DNA from: Dipteronia dyeriana
Lineage: Eukaryota > Streptophyta > Magnoliopsida > Sapindales > Sapindaceae
Assembly: GCA_032871835.1 (NCBI GenBank)
Contig: CM065295.1
Coordinates: 88,777,819 to 88,841,818 of the forward strand
Length of the DNA: 64,000 nucleotides
Reading direction: 5' to 3'
Made by a program: the position numbers and the translations under genes. The notes under the pieces were generated by a model, which worked only from the letters and a program-made list of their open reading frames with translations, had not been told where the DNA came from and made no database searches. Of this stretch, positions 24,821 through 36,680 are shown piece after piece (positions within the stretch are counted from its first letter, which is position 1; each line of letters opens with the position of its first letter).

Positions 24821-27800
24821 ATGTTGTCCAGTTCCATAATTAGTCTTCATTTGCGTCTGTTTGTTCTACTAGTTTTCTCGGCAAATGCTGTTTTCTCAGC
24901 CACTACAGTCAAGACTCTTCCCGGATTCGATGGTGAATTGCCGTTTACACTTGAAACCGGGTATGATGCATGCGTGCCGGCACTCAATTTGAACGAACAT
25001 TGTGGTTCGGAGGTCTCTTGAACATGTTTATTTATCTTTTAATGTAATAATTTCAGTTTAATATTAACGTTGAGCTTTAAATAAATAATATATGAACAGA
25101 TATACAAGTGTGGGTGAAATTGAGTTCTTCTACTACTTTGTGGAGTCAGAAAACAACCCCGCTGCTGACCCTCTTTTCCTTTATCTAAACGGAGGGCCCG
25201 GCTGTTCTGGTTTGAATGGATTCTTTTACCAGATTGGTTAGTCTTTACTCTTTACCATTCTTATTTTCTTATCTTTCAAATAATCAATATGTTTTTTTTT
25301 TTCAACTAATATACTCCGATATCAACTTATCAAGACACAAAAAACTAATTTAATTGTGGGAAAGTTGCACAGAAACCCCTAATATTAAGTATAATTGCAA
25401 CTTTTGTTCATAATTATACAAACATCCCCGGTCATTAAGGGTCAAAGCTTTTAATATTACTTCTGCAATTATGAATAAAAGTTGCGCACACATGCAAACA
25501 TGCAATCATGCCTAATGTCATGAAATGTTTATACTATTTATCCAAAATTAAAAGGTAAATTGCTTTAGTTTTTTATATTTACTCACATGTCAAAAATTAA
25601 TTTGATATATTAGATCAACACTACCATTTGCTTCCTTAAAAAAGGACAAAAAAACTATACCATATATGCTGACACTTGCGGCGCTTTACGTCTATATGTT
25701 TAACATAATCCTTTAATTATATAATTCGTAATAATGCAATAGTTAGATTAAAATCTATTACCTATATATGTTTAACTTTTTTTACCTGATAAACTAAAGG
25801 GAATAGTGCCGCTTCTCGATTTTTATTTTTCAACAATACATTTATCTGACTGAGGCACTGAGCTAGAGTTAATCATAATTTTTAACATTTTTTTGTTAGT
25901 TTAATGCATTTTTAGAGGTATGAAATGATGATATTTTTTAAATTTTACTATTAATATGGGATTTGAGTGTGTGTGTGATTGGGTTTGAGACTTGAGAGCA
26001 ATATGTTATATGCATACAAACTGTTTGATGAAATGACAATCAGAGTTGTCATACATTTGTCGAATCAAAAATTAAACTGCCGTAAAGTTCATGTCTTGCT
26101 TGACCCAATAGCGTGGTACTACTCTACTACCTTTGAAAGTCCTCTAGAGGTCTATTATCATCCTGTGTTTCATATATATATTCTTAGATTGATAATGTCT
26201 CTATGTTTCTTCACAGGCCCGTTAAAATTCTCCGTGGCTAATTACACCGGAGGCTTGCCAACTTTGCTATATGAACCATCTGCGTGGTCGAAGGTAGCAC
26301 AAAATATTACACTGCCAACGCTTTTTGTATTTTTCACAAAATAGAATGTTTGTTTTATTTAACAATGTTTTTGCCCTGTTTTCATTCTAACTGGTGGCTC
26401 TGGTTTTTGCAGACTGCCAACATTATATTTTTGGATTTCCCAATTGGAGCTGGTTTCTCTTATGCAAACACCACGGATGCTTGGAACACAACCGACATTA
26501 AAGCATCAGCACAAGCTCATGCTTTTCTAAGAAATGTGAGGGAACAGATTATGATAACTAAATGAATCATTTTATGCAATTAGTTATCTATGACAAAGAC
26601 AGAACCTTGGTTGAATTCAATTTAATATATATATATATATATATTGTCGCAAAAGGTACATGTTAAAGAAGGCCTATTTCTTGTTTGTTTATGTACTTAT
26701 TATCTGCACTGTAATCCAGTGGTTGAGAGATCATCCAGATTTCCAGACAAATCCAGTCTACATTGGTAGCGATTCATATGCAGGAATAAATGTTCCCATT
26801 ATCGCCCTTGATGTAATAGAAGGTGATTAATGTTCAAAAATCATCTAATGACAGTGTTTAGTATCAATATTTAGATTCTGCCTAAAAATTCTGATAAGTA
26901 TTTCTCTGTTTCTGGACTTGCAGGCAATACAGCTGGACTTGAGCCAAATGTGAATTTGAAAGTACAGACTTTAATTCTCACATGACTTTCAGTTTGTTTG
27001 TGATCGTAATTCCTTTATTTAATTTATTATTGTTCATTACAGTGTATGTAATGTTGATGAAGTTGATCTTGATTACAGGGACTGTCACTAGGATGTCCAC
27101 ACACAGATACAATCGTTGAAACCAATGCAAAAATACCCTTTGCTCACAACTTGGCGCTTATATCAGATGAAATGTATGAGGTAATTAAAAGCCCATTTGA
27201 CCAAGAGATCTTGTGTTTGAAATTTGAATCCTGAGAAAAAATGGGTCCATTCATGAAATACATGTGACAAATCCATCTGTTAATTAAGTTCAACATGATC
27301 CATGTGCAATGTTATTATAGAAAAGGCACTAGCATGACTAATAGTTCGTGGTTTTGCATTTTTTCCAGTCAGCAAAACAGAGCTGCAATGGGACTTATGC
27401 TGATGTGAATGCAACAAATACTGAATGTGTAGAGTCTCTTGATGCAATAACCGAGGTTTGATGAATCTTAAATGTTTTTATATATTAACATTAATGTCTG
27501 CTACAAGTTTTAGGAGCATCAAGATTGAGTAGAGACTAATTGTTTGATTTTGTAGTGCATTGAATTGATAAGTCCTCAAAATATTCTGGATGCCAATTGT
27601 GCTCTCTTATCTCCGGAAGCTAAAGAAGTAAAGAATAGAAGATATCTCAGCGGAAATGCAGGAAATTTCTTACTGCAACCCCATAGAGTTGGAGACTTAT
27701 ATTGTCATGTATACCTCTCTCTCTCTCTCTCACCCTCTTTACATTTGCACTAATGTGTTTGTCTGCTCGATGAAATCATTTTCGACTCTAATAAACCTTT

Positions 27801-29148
27801 TTAAAAGTTAATTGTTTGCATTTCTTTTATTGGCAGAACTTTCCATATGTACTCTCTGGTGTATGGGCAAATTATAAAATTGTCCAAGAAGCACTTGGCA
27901 TTCGACAGGTAGGTTTTGGTTTATAGTTTTGAAACTTCTAGTGCATTTGGGAGTGCTTTTAGTATCCAAAAACGTGTTTTTAAACTTCTGAAAGCTTTTT
28001 TGTCCAAGTTATTTCACAATTGATATACAACTGTTTTAAAGAAGTGTTCTTTAGATAAACAAGAAAGCAATTGGAATAGGTTAATGTAGCGTTTTAGAAA
28101 ATTTCCTTTTGCACAAAACACTTTCAGTACTCAAAAATCTTTTCTACAATAAACTCATAAACACACCTTTAGATGAAATTTAAAATTAGCAGAGATTACT
28201 GACCTTTTATTATGATGGCAGGGAACGATAAGAGAGTTTCATCGGTGCAATATTAGTTTGGCATACACAGTAGATATGAATACTGTTGTTCCCCAACATA
28301 AAAATCTCACCAACACAGGCTTGCAAGTTATCGTTTACAGGTGATTTCTCACATTCCCTTGGATTGAAATTTACAAAACATTAAAGTAACCAAGGAAACA
28401 GTAAATGATATACCAGAATCAATACACAGTTGCAATTTGCTTCCATACACAGCTTGGATCTAAATCTAATCACAATTGTATTTCTTTCGTAGTGGTGATC
28501 ATGACATGGTCATGCCGCATAATGGTATCGAAGAATGGATAAGCTCCCTCGATCTCACAGTCGACATTGCTTGGCGACCATGGTTTATTAAAGGTCAAGT
28601 TGCTGGGTATGTTTACGTACTTTGATAATTTTCCAGGGGCATTTAACTCTGTTTTATTAAAAAACTTTTATATAATTTTGAGTTGTGAAAATATGTTCTT
28701 GATACAGTTCTACTAAAATATTGAAAACAAATTTTCATAATATTGCGAATCATATGCCTTGTTGATTCCTGTTATCGTCTTTTATTTCAATTTTTATAGT
28801 TATACTGGTTCGTAATTTGTAGATATACAACAAAGTATACGAACAGCGGATACCGTCTGACATATGCAACAATAAAGGTGAGGAAAAATCTCTATATTAA
28901 CATAAATTTTGTGACTACAACATTCAAAGATCCATTTATTTTTTACTACAAAGGTTGAGACATCCACCAATTTCGAATTCATTTATAATTGGTGGTTGAT
29001 ATATATGTGTGTGTTATTATTGATCTTCAAAAGAAATTGAAATTTAATTTTGGTGTTTGTGTAGGGAGCGGGTCACTCACCTCAAGAATACAAACGCACA
29101 GAATGTTACACCATGTTTCATAGATGGATCCATTACTATCCTCTCTAG
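24821..29148 (+). CDS. SCPL gene A1 copy: serine carboxypeptidase-like acyltransferase, 467 aa
   Basis: Exons: 24821-24960, 25100-25236, 26217-26293, 26413-26535, 26720-26822, 26924-26961, 27079-27180, 27369-27455, 27556-27708, 27837-27908, 28222-28340, 28493-28606, 28823-28877, 29065-29148. All splice sites and the frame are intact. The four coding differences from A1 that I found are two silent changes and two replacements: Thr155 to Ala (QAHAFLRN) and Asn459 to His ([11 protein letters not shown]). The triad Ser178, Asp388, His444 and the unusual Ser176 are kept. Introns differ by short indels, for example a shorter T-run in intron 2. There is no sign of decay, so it is probably functional, with the same role as A1. 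Confidence 0.93.
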
Positions 29149-31557
29149 AAGTTTTTATGAATTGTGAGCAATAATTCTAAAGTCAGTTGGACCTTGTAAT
29201 GGAATCCTGTATTGTTTCAGTTGAGCTTTAATAGTTGTATTCATGAATCATGAATGATGAGTTGGGTATCAGATCAATTAATTAATCTCTGACCCTCGTA
29301 GGCAATTCATGTGATCATATATCTATTGTTGGTACCAGCTCTTTGTTCTATCATTAAAAACTAACGAGGTTTACCCTGTGCCCTATGATGATTAACCAAA
29401 TGTAAACAATATCACACCGTATCATATTAAATTTGTATAGGTCCATAGGAAGATACTGTGTTCGGTAATATTTTAAACTCGTTCTAAGTTATACAAATGG
29501 TTTCGTCTATAACCATATCAAACCAAAAAATTCAGTCCGGTAAAAAATAGGATCAATTTGGACCAATCCTATTTTGGGACCATACCAAACTAACTTTGAT
29601 TGGTTCAGTTCGGTCCGGTTCGATCTAGCGGTTCTAAATTTGATTTGGACTTTCGTAATTGCATTTATACTATGTAGATTTTATATTAGATATTGGGCTC
29701 CTTTTAATATATATATATAAATAAATAAATATACAAGGTCCGAAAAGTAAATATAATTTATATCATGTTTACTACTTTAGAAAAATATTGGGTGTTGTGA
29801 CATGTAGTAAAATATAATGGATTTGGATCTTCTACTGATTTTATATTTTTAAAGTATATGATTGGTTGTTGATAAAATGGTTATGGAAACCAGTTAACAA
29901 CCAATCACATCTTAATCACATATTCATTGTAATACTTATGTGTCATAAGATTAAATAAGGTTAGGAAAAGAAAAAATTCAGATCAGTAGAGAATTCAAAT
30001 TTAAATAGAATATGTGCCTTAAAGGTATCCATCCAACTAGCCAAATACTACTTGACCCGTCTCAAGCTCATATCCCTACCTCAAGTATCCTTTTGCCCAT
30101 AAGCCGTTGATTTCTATTGGAATACCACTAGCGGTAGCCGGTAGGTGATTTACTTGCAGTTTTAAGCAAAACTTGCTTATACGTGCAATTAAGTCTTAAC
30201 TTGGGGGCTTTTTACAATTTACCGTTTCCTTTTCTCACTTCCTGGCTCCAGCACCCCTTAATTGCTTTTGTTTCGTTTTTTTGTGTTTTATTTTTTTAAA
30301 AAAAAAATCCGTCATTCGTTTTACCATATTAGGAAGAGAAAAAAAAATCTTCAATAAGACCAAATCAATAATTTGATATTGTATACATTAGAGGAAAAGT
30401 AAAACCTTAATGACAATGAAAAGAAAAATAATTGCAAAAAAAAAAAAAACTTCAAACCTATTTTTCAATGAGGATTACAGTGGAGATGTATGATATCGTT
30501 ATCTATTCCTCTAATAATAAGAGTTGTATGTAATATAGATAAAAATAGGGTTTAAAACATAAAAAAAAAAAAATCAAGTAAACATATTGTTTGTGGCTGT
30601 ATGGTTTTATTTATTTATTAGAATTTAACTTCTAATCGTAAAAGAGTAATTATTGAATTTATATTTAATTTAGTAGTTCTGATAAATAATATAAATAAAA
30701 TATTAAACAAATTTAAAATACGAAGTATTATTAGTTCAATAGAAAAATGTTAATAGTACCTGTCATATATATAATATGATTCAAATTTATTATCTCAATT
30801 ATATAAGTGTGGGATTCGCACCATAACCAAACGATATTCATCTGGTCGTTCACAAACAGACCGATGGTCAAAAAAAAAAATAATAACTTTTATTTTTTGG
30901 ACTTGAATGGACTTTGGCAGTTGTCACCATACTTTCTTATACTAGCCAAGTAGCAGCTAACCAACCGATGACATGTCCATATCAGTATAAAATCTTCACT
31001 GCACCGTGTGTATCGTTGAGTGGTGCATCCAACCATTGAAAAACATATATGTGGAACAAAAATCGCATGTGATATAAATGTGACACTTATTTCCTGTCAT
31101 ATGTCTATTTTTCAATTGTAGGATGCACTACTTAGCAATACACCCGGTGCATTGAAGATTTTTTCCCATATCTCAGGTGGACTACAAAATCTACAATCAT
31201 ATCTAAATTAATTTTTATGTCACATGTAAAGTACTATACATTTTTAAATTTGCACATGTCCAAATAATGCAGGTCCTATTGATAATAATATGGCTTGGAA
31301 TTTTGAAAGTTTGATATGGGACTGCAGTGCTCCCACCAACATATTTAACTGCATTTCAAATCCAATTATTTATAATTTTATATCTATTCAACCAACATTT
31401 CGCAGTCTTCACTTCTACATATACCAACATATTATATTTGGACTTTTTGATATCAACAATAATATTAACATAAAAAGCAATCCTTTCTTCACTAATAAAC
31501 ATTATATTCAGCTAGCTAGCTAGCTTGCACGCACATGTAAAATTTCCCATCGAAACA
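29149..31557. other. Intergenic region between A1 copy and A2 copy
   Basis: Duplicate of 13174-15580. It has somewhat more base differences than the genes (for example near 29613-29628 and 30290-30440, where homopolymers slipped). No gene seen. Confidence 0.6.
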
Positions 31558-34437
31558 ATGTTGAACATTTCCTGTGATGTTTCAAATTGGGGGTGCTTGC
31601 GTCTCCTTCTTGTGCTAGTTTTCTCTGCAAATGCTGTTTTTTCCGGCACCATAGTCAAGACTCTACCTGGCTTCGACGGTGAACTTCCCTTCACACTTGA
31701 AACTGGGTACGTATCTACTACTATGTATATATGATGTGAAATTCATTTTTTGTATTATATTATAATGTAGTATATGATTTTGTTTTTCGAAATTTGATTT
31801 TCTTGTTTTGGAATGGTTTTTTTTTTCTTTCTATTTTAGGTATGTGGGTGTGAACAAATCAGAGCTGTTTTACTACTTTATAGAATCTGAAGGGAACCCT
31901 AAAGAAGATCCTCTGCTGCTTTGGTATAGTGGAGGTCCTGGCTGTTCTGCACTCAATGGTCTAATTTACGAAATTGGTACTATATCTCTCAGCCTTATTC
32001 ATATACGTTTTACTAGTTTAGAAATCCGGAATCCTAACAAGGGAAATGTAATTTAATTCTTGATTTATGATTGATTACAATATTTACTAAAATAAGTTAG
32101 AAATCAAATTATGGATGTTTGTTTTTAACCATTTGTAGGTCCATTAGCTTTCAATATCACAGCATATGAAGGAGGCACACCCCAGTTGGAGTATTATCCA
32201 TATTCATGGACAAAGGTAATATAATAATTAATTTATAAATAAGTGGACAATTAGTGTGTCACTCTCAAATTGTATCTAAATTTTCTTTAATTAATTACTT
32301 GTATTGTACTATATATATATACACTTTCAGACAGCTAGCATTTTATTTGTGGACGCACCAGTTGGTACTGGTTTTTCCTATGCAACAAATTCAGATGGTT
32401 ATGCTACTTCAGACACATTAACTGCACTACAGGTCTATTATTTCTTGAAGCTGGTAAGTGTATTTAATTACTCATGAATGACCGTACGGACAATTAATTA
32501 CAAAATGATATTATATATATATTATTAATATTCTGACCTATGGTTAATTACTACATATGCAGTGGTTGGTGGATCACCCACAATATCTCAAAGTTCAATT
32601 ATTTGTCGGAGCTGATTCCTATTCAGGCATATCTGCCACAATCTTGGTTCAACATATATTAGATGGTAATTTACTAGTCTGTTTTTTTTTGGTCTGAAAC
32701 CTGAAATGTTTGTTTTTATTTTTATTTTTCTGAATATAATCAACTTTCAGGTAATGGTGATGGAAACTGGCCAATATTGAATCTCAAGGTACATGATCGA
32801 TCTATCAAAGAATTTAATTAACATGCATGGAAAACAAAGATTTATAGTTTGAATGTGAAACGTACGTTGGTTGATATGGTTTCAGGGTTACATTCTGGGA
32901 TGTCCAAGAATTGATGGACAGATTAATGAGAACTCAAAGACTGTATTTGCTCACCGGATTGGTCTTGTGTCTGATGAACTTTACAGGGTAATTCAATTTC
33001 TTCACTGTTTCTTTCTTTTTTTTCTTTTTTTTTAGTTGGTGTATATTTGAATGATCAATTTTGGGTAACTTTTGGTTTTGGTCAGGCAACTAAAGAAAGT
33101 TGTGGAGCAAATTACTATGGTGTAACCAAAGCCGATTCAGCCTGCTATGAGAATCTTAAGCTGATCAACAAGGTGTGAGAGATTATTATTGACGTATAAT
33201 TGTGTATATATTTCTATTAATTTGCAAAGATTTGGAAGCTTTAGAGACTGTCTACTGATTTTAATTTCTGTCTGTATAGTGCACAAAAGACATAAACAAA
33301 AATGATATTCTGGAGCCTAAATGCACTTGGGCATCCCCAGAACCAGAACCGTTGGCTCGAAGATCACTTGAAGAGAATTCAGAAGATTTTATGATCCTTT
33401 CACCTGACTTTTGGTGCCATGTAATTGAAAATTTGTGCTTTCTCTGTTTCTTGATCTCTTAATCATCTATTCATATCTGTGAATTTTTTTTATTTTTTTT
33501 AATTAATCTTCATTTGCAGAACTTCAATTATTCACTATCTTACGTCTGGGCAAATGATGAAAGTGTGCAAGATGCTCTAAATGTCACCAAGGTATGCATT
33601 AGCTAGATTCCTGAGAAATAAAGAAAATGTGATGACTGATGATCACTAGCTATAACCAACCTCACACAAGTACTACATTTTAATTGTGACAATCAGGGAA
33701 CCATACGAGACTGGAAGAGATGCAACAAGTCTTTGGATTACACGTACGATGTCACCACTGTTCTCGATTATCATCGAAACTTCACTACCAAGGGATTGCA
33801 AGCTCTAGTATACAAGTAATTTCTCAACCATCTCCATTATTCTTCGGATCATGAATTTGATCCCTCGTATTTAATTATAGAATTTTGTTCTGTTTTTTCC
33901 TCCTCTGTTCACACACTAGTGGTGATCATGATTTTACAATTCCAAATGTTGGAACGCAAGAATGGATAAAGGAGCTCAATCTGACAATCATTAATGACTG
34001 GCGACCATGGCTGGTTGATGGACAAACTGCTGGGTATGTAAATCTGCCCACCAAATTCTTTTCAATGCATCTATTAGCTAGATAGTGTCTGAAAATATTG
34101 CTGATTGCTTGTGTTATATATGCAGATACACAATAAAGTATTCAGAACATGGATATCGTTTGACATACGCAACTGTAAAGGCAAGTGATTAGATACACGA
34201 AAACTATTACATTAATAAACTGTGTTCCTGATAACTCGAACCTAATACATTGTCAATTGTCAATTGTCAGACCGAATGAATGGGTTCTGCAAATTTAATG
34301 AGTTTTTTTTATATAGAAATTTTAATGACCGTTGTTTTTAAATGTTTGTGCAGGGAGCTGGTCACTCGCCACAAGAGTACAAGCGAAGGGAATGTTATCA
34401 AATGTTCGATAGATTTATTCATTACTATCCTCTCTAG
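31558..34437 (+). CDS. SCPL gene A2 copy: serine carboxypeptidase-like acyltransferase, 466 aa
   Basis: Exons: 31558-31706, 31840-31976, 32139-32215, 32331-32453, 32563-32665, 32751-32788, 32886-32987, 33086-33172, 33280-33420, 33520-33591, 33697-33815, 33920-34033, 34126-34180, 34354-34437. Frame and splice sites are intact, including the same GC donor at 34181. I found five coding substitutions against A2. One changes the protein: Ala12 to Gly, just before the hydrophobic core of the signal peptide (NWGCLRLL). Catalytic Ser181, Asp387 and His443 are conserved. Expected product and location are as for A2. Confidence 0.93.
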
Positions 34438-34535
34438 CTAATGAACAATTAGGCTATTTATGCAATGCAAAATCTCTTCATTTTCATGTTTAATTATGTT
34501 ATTGGTAGAGATAATGCAACTGAAATGATGTAGGA

Positions 34536-34541
34536 AATAAA
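34536..34541 (+). terminator. Poly(A) signal AATAAA of A2 copy
   Basis: Same signal and spacing as at 18563-18568. Confidence 0.5.
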
Positions 34542-34580
34542 GAATTCGAGGAAGGTTCTGTTTTGAATATTATGTGCAAA

Positions 34581-34693
34581 GTCACATCGACGTAGTTCAG
34601 TTGGTAGATGAACGAGTTTGGGGTTTGTATAAATGAATTATAGGTTACCGGCTCGAATCCTATCAATAACGAAAGCTTTAAAAAAAAAATGTG
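34581..34693 (+). mobile_element. tRNA-like SINE fragment, unit 2 copy
   Basis: Duplicate of 18608-18720 with the same A-box-like and B-box-like segments and A-run. Confidence 0.5.
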
Positions 34694-35120
34694 GATCCCA
34701 AATCAATAGATATATGTGCAAACAAGCATGCATGTTCATTAATTTGAAGACCTATATGTAATAGTTAAGAAAATATTTCGCGAATATTAGTTGTGCGAGA
34801 TTCTACATTGGACAATAATAGTATATGAATGTGAAATAAATGCAAGAAGATTGAAGTTTATGATATAATTAGAGCCAATTGGAATTTTTTTCATGTCAAA
34901 TTGTGTAAGGCTAAAATATGCAAGTTAATTGTTATATAAAGTTTAATTTCAATACATTACTAAATGTGCCAAATTTGCACCCACCTTACTGGTAACGGCT
35001 TCTCCGGCTAGTTTTATATAAAACAACTTAAATGCATGAATAGAACAATATCAAATTTTAATAATGCATATAGAAGTATGGAACCATTAATTCACCACAG
35101 AATGTTATATATATATAATG

Positions 35121-35419
35121 AAATAACAAAATGAATAAATGAGAGATGAAAGAGATCGAGTGAGACCAGAGAAAAAGAGGAGAGAACTTTTTTGATTTAT
35201 CGTCATCGGATTTTTACAAAATGACTACTTGACCACTTGCCCATTACATCATTAATTGCATCATTTCCTTAAACATTAAACAAAGCATATCAATCCCTAG
35301 CATTACACGTGTAATATCTCTCTCTTGCTTTATGGATTGCAGACCTGGATTGATATGCATTGCTTAATGCTTAAGGAAATAATGTAATGGATAAGTTGTC
35401 AAGTTGTCATTTTGTGACC

Positions 35420-35453
<34 letters not shown>

Positions 35454-35572
35454 GATCCATTTTTTATATAAAAATCCGAAGATGATAAATCAAAAAAGTT
35501 CTCTCCTCTCTTTCTCTATTCTCTTTCAATCTCTCTCATCTCTCGTTCATTCATTTTATTTATAACACGTTA
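35121..35572. mobile_element. Palindromic (foldback) MITE containing the duplication breakpoint
   Basis: The left arm (35121-35296) is matched in reverse complement by the right arm (35347-35572). Paired landmarks include GAGAGAACTTTTTTGATTTA with TAAATCAAAAAAGTTCTCTC, and GCATATCAATCC with GGATTGATATGC. A loop of about 50 bp separates the arms, and the right arm has been stretched by (CT)n(TA)n at 35407-35455. Unit 2 of the 16 kb duplication ends inside the left arm at 35266. Confidence 0.85.
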
Positions 35573-35736
35573 TCAGAACGATTGTATATAAGTAGAGAGA
35601 ACTCCTAATGGGTGATTTACTTATATCCTAATATTCTAGATCTTTATACATTTTCGTATATTATATGACTTATGTCATCAATGGAACATATATATATATA
35701 TATATATATGGATTTATTTGTTTATTTATCTATGTC

Positions 35737-36054
35737 GTGTCTTCAGATAAATTGTTTAAATATTCAGTATTTATTTTTATACAATATATGAGACTGGTTT
35801 ATGCTTTGTCTCGGGGTCTAGCTTATGTTGTGTCTCTAAATAAATTATTTAAATATTCAATATTTATTTTTATGCAATATATGAGACTGTCTTATACTGT
35901 GTCTCGGTACCGACTTATGCTGTGTCTACAGACCGGCTTATGCTATGTCTCCAGACTGACTTACGTTGTGTCTTCAGATAAATTGATTTAATTATTATGT
36001 TCTTTAAATATTCATATTATTTATTTATACGCAATATATGAGATCGGCTAGACC
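35737..36054. repeat. Tandem repeat, about 92 bp period, 3 imperfect copies
   Basis: Copies start at 35737, 35829 and 35967 with GTGTCT(T/C)(C/T)(A)GATAAATT-like sequence and continue to CAATATATGAGA. A half-length piece (35921-35966) lies between copies 2 and 3. Confidence 0.75.
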
Positions 36055-36255
36055 GACTATCACCAGAACTTAAAGTCTATGGATTTATGATATTTAAGTG
36101 GACATGGTTTTGAAAACCGATGAGTACATGGAGTTCTAGATTCAGTGTTGTATACATGCCATACGATACGGTTTTGACAACCAATGAGAACCTGAAATTC
36201 TGGATCCAGTGTTATATACGTGTTTGATGCTCATGAATAGCAATATTAAGGGAAG

Positions 36256-36680
36256 GATGTTGTGATTATCGTAAATAGGATTTAAGATCCCAATGTATAA
36301 TGAAATTGGAAACAATATTTTATCTAATTCATACACATCCAACAGGATGTTGTGAATATCATAAAAAAAAAATCCTAATATATAATGAAATTGGAAACAA
36401 TATTTTATCAATTTCATATACATCCAACAGGATAATGTGAGTATTAAAAAAGAAATTTAAAATCCTAACGAATAATGAAATTAGAAATAATATTTTATCT
36501 ATTTTATACACATCCAACTGGATGCGGTGAGTATCATAAAAGGGATATAAGATCCTAACATATCATTTATTTGAGAAAAAAGATCTACACATCTAGTAAG
36601 ATGATGCTAGTATCATAAAAGGATTTAAGATTCTAATATCATGTATAATGAGATTGTAAATGATATTTTATCAATGATAT
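36256..36680. repeat. Tandem repeat, about 88 bp period, 5 imperfect copies
   Basis: Copies start near 36256, 36346, 36430, 36520 and 36600. Each begins GAT(G/A)..GTGA(G/T)TAT and carries AAGATCCTAA and ATAATGAAATTGGAAACAATATTTTATC. The later copies are more diverged. Confidence 0.75.

Larger units (their letters stand above)
19300..35266. repeat. Tandem segmental duplication, unit 2 (about 16.0 kb)
   Basis: Second copy of 3373-19293. By eye, the two units differ by scattered single bases, slippage in poly-T, AT and GA runs, and one 44 bp length difference inside the hAT MITE. Comparing coding exons I found four substitutions in A1 and five in A2, which implies a young event. A false tandem caused by haplotype mis-joining in assembly is the main alternative. 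Confidence 0.97.

Noticed and set aside
35500..35600. Complete LTR retrotransposon
   Set aside because: Direct repeats of about 80 bp lie only 1.3 kb apart with no gag or pol and no clear TG..CA borders; kept only as a composite repeat.
35737..36680. CRISPR-like or other prokaryotic repeat array
   Set aside because: Repeats are long, imperfect, without conserved spacers, and the genome is clearly plant.
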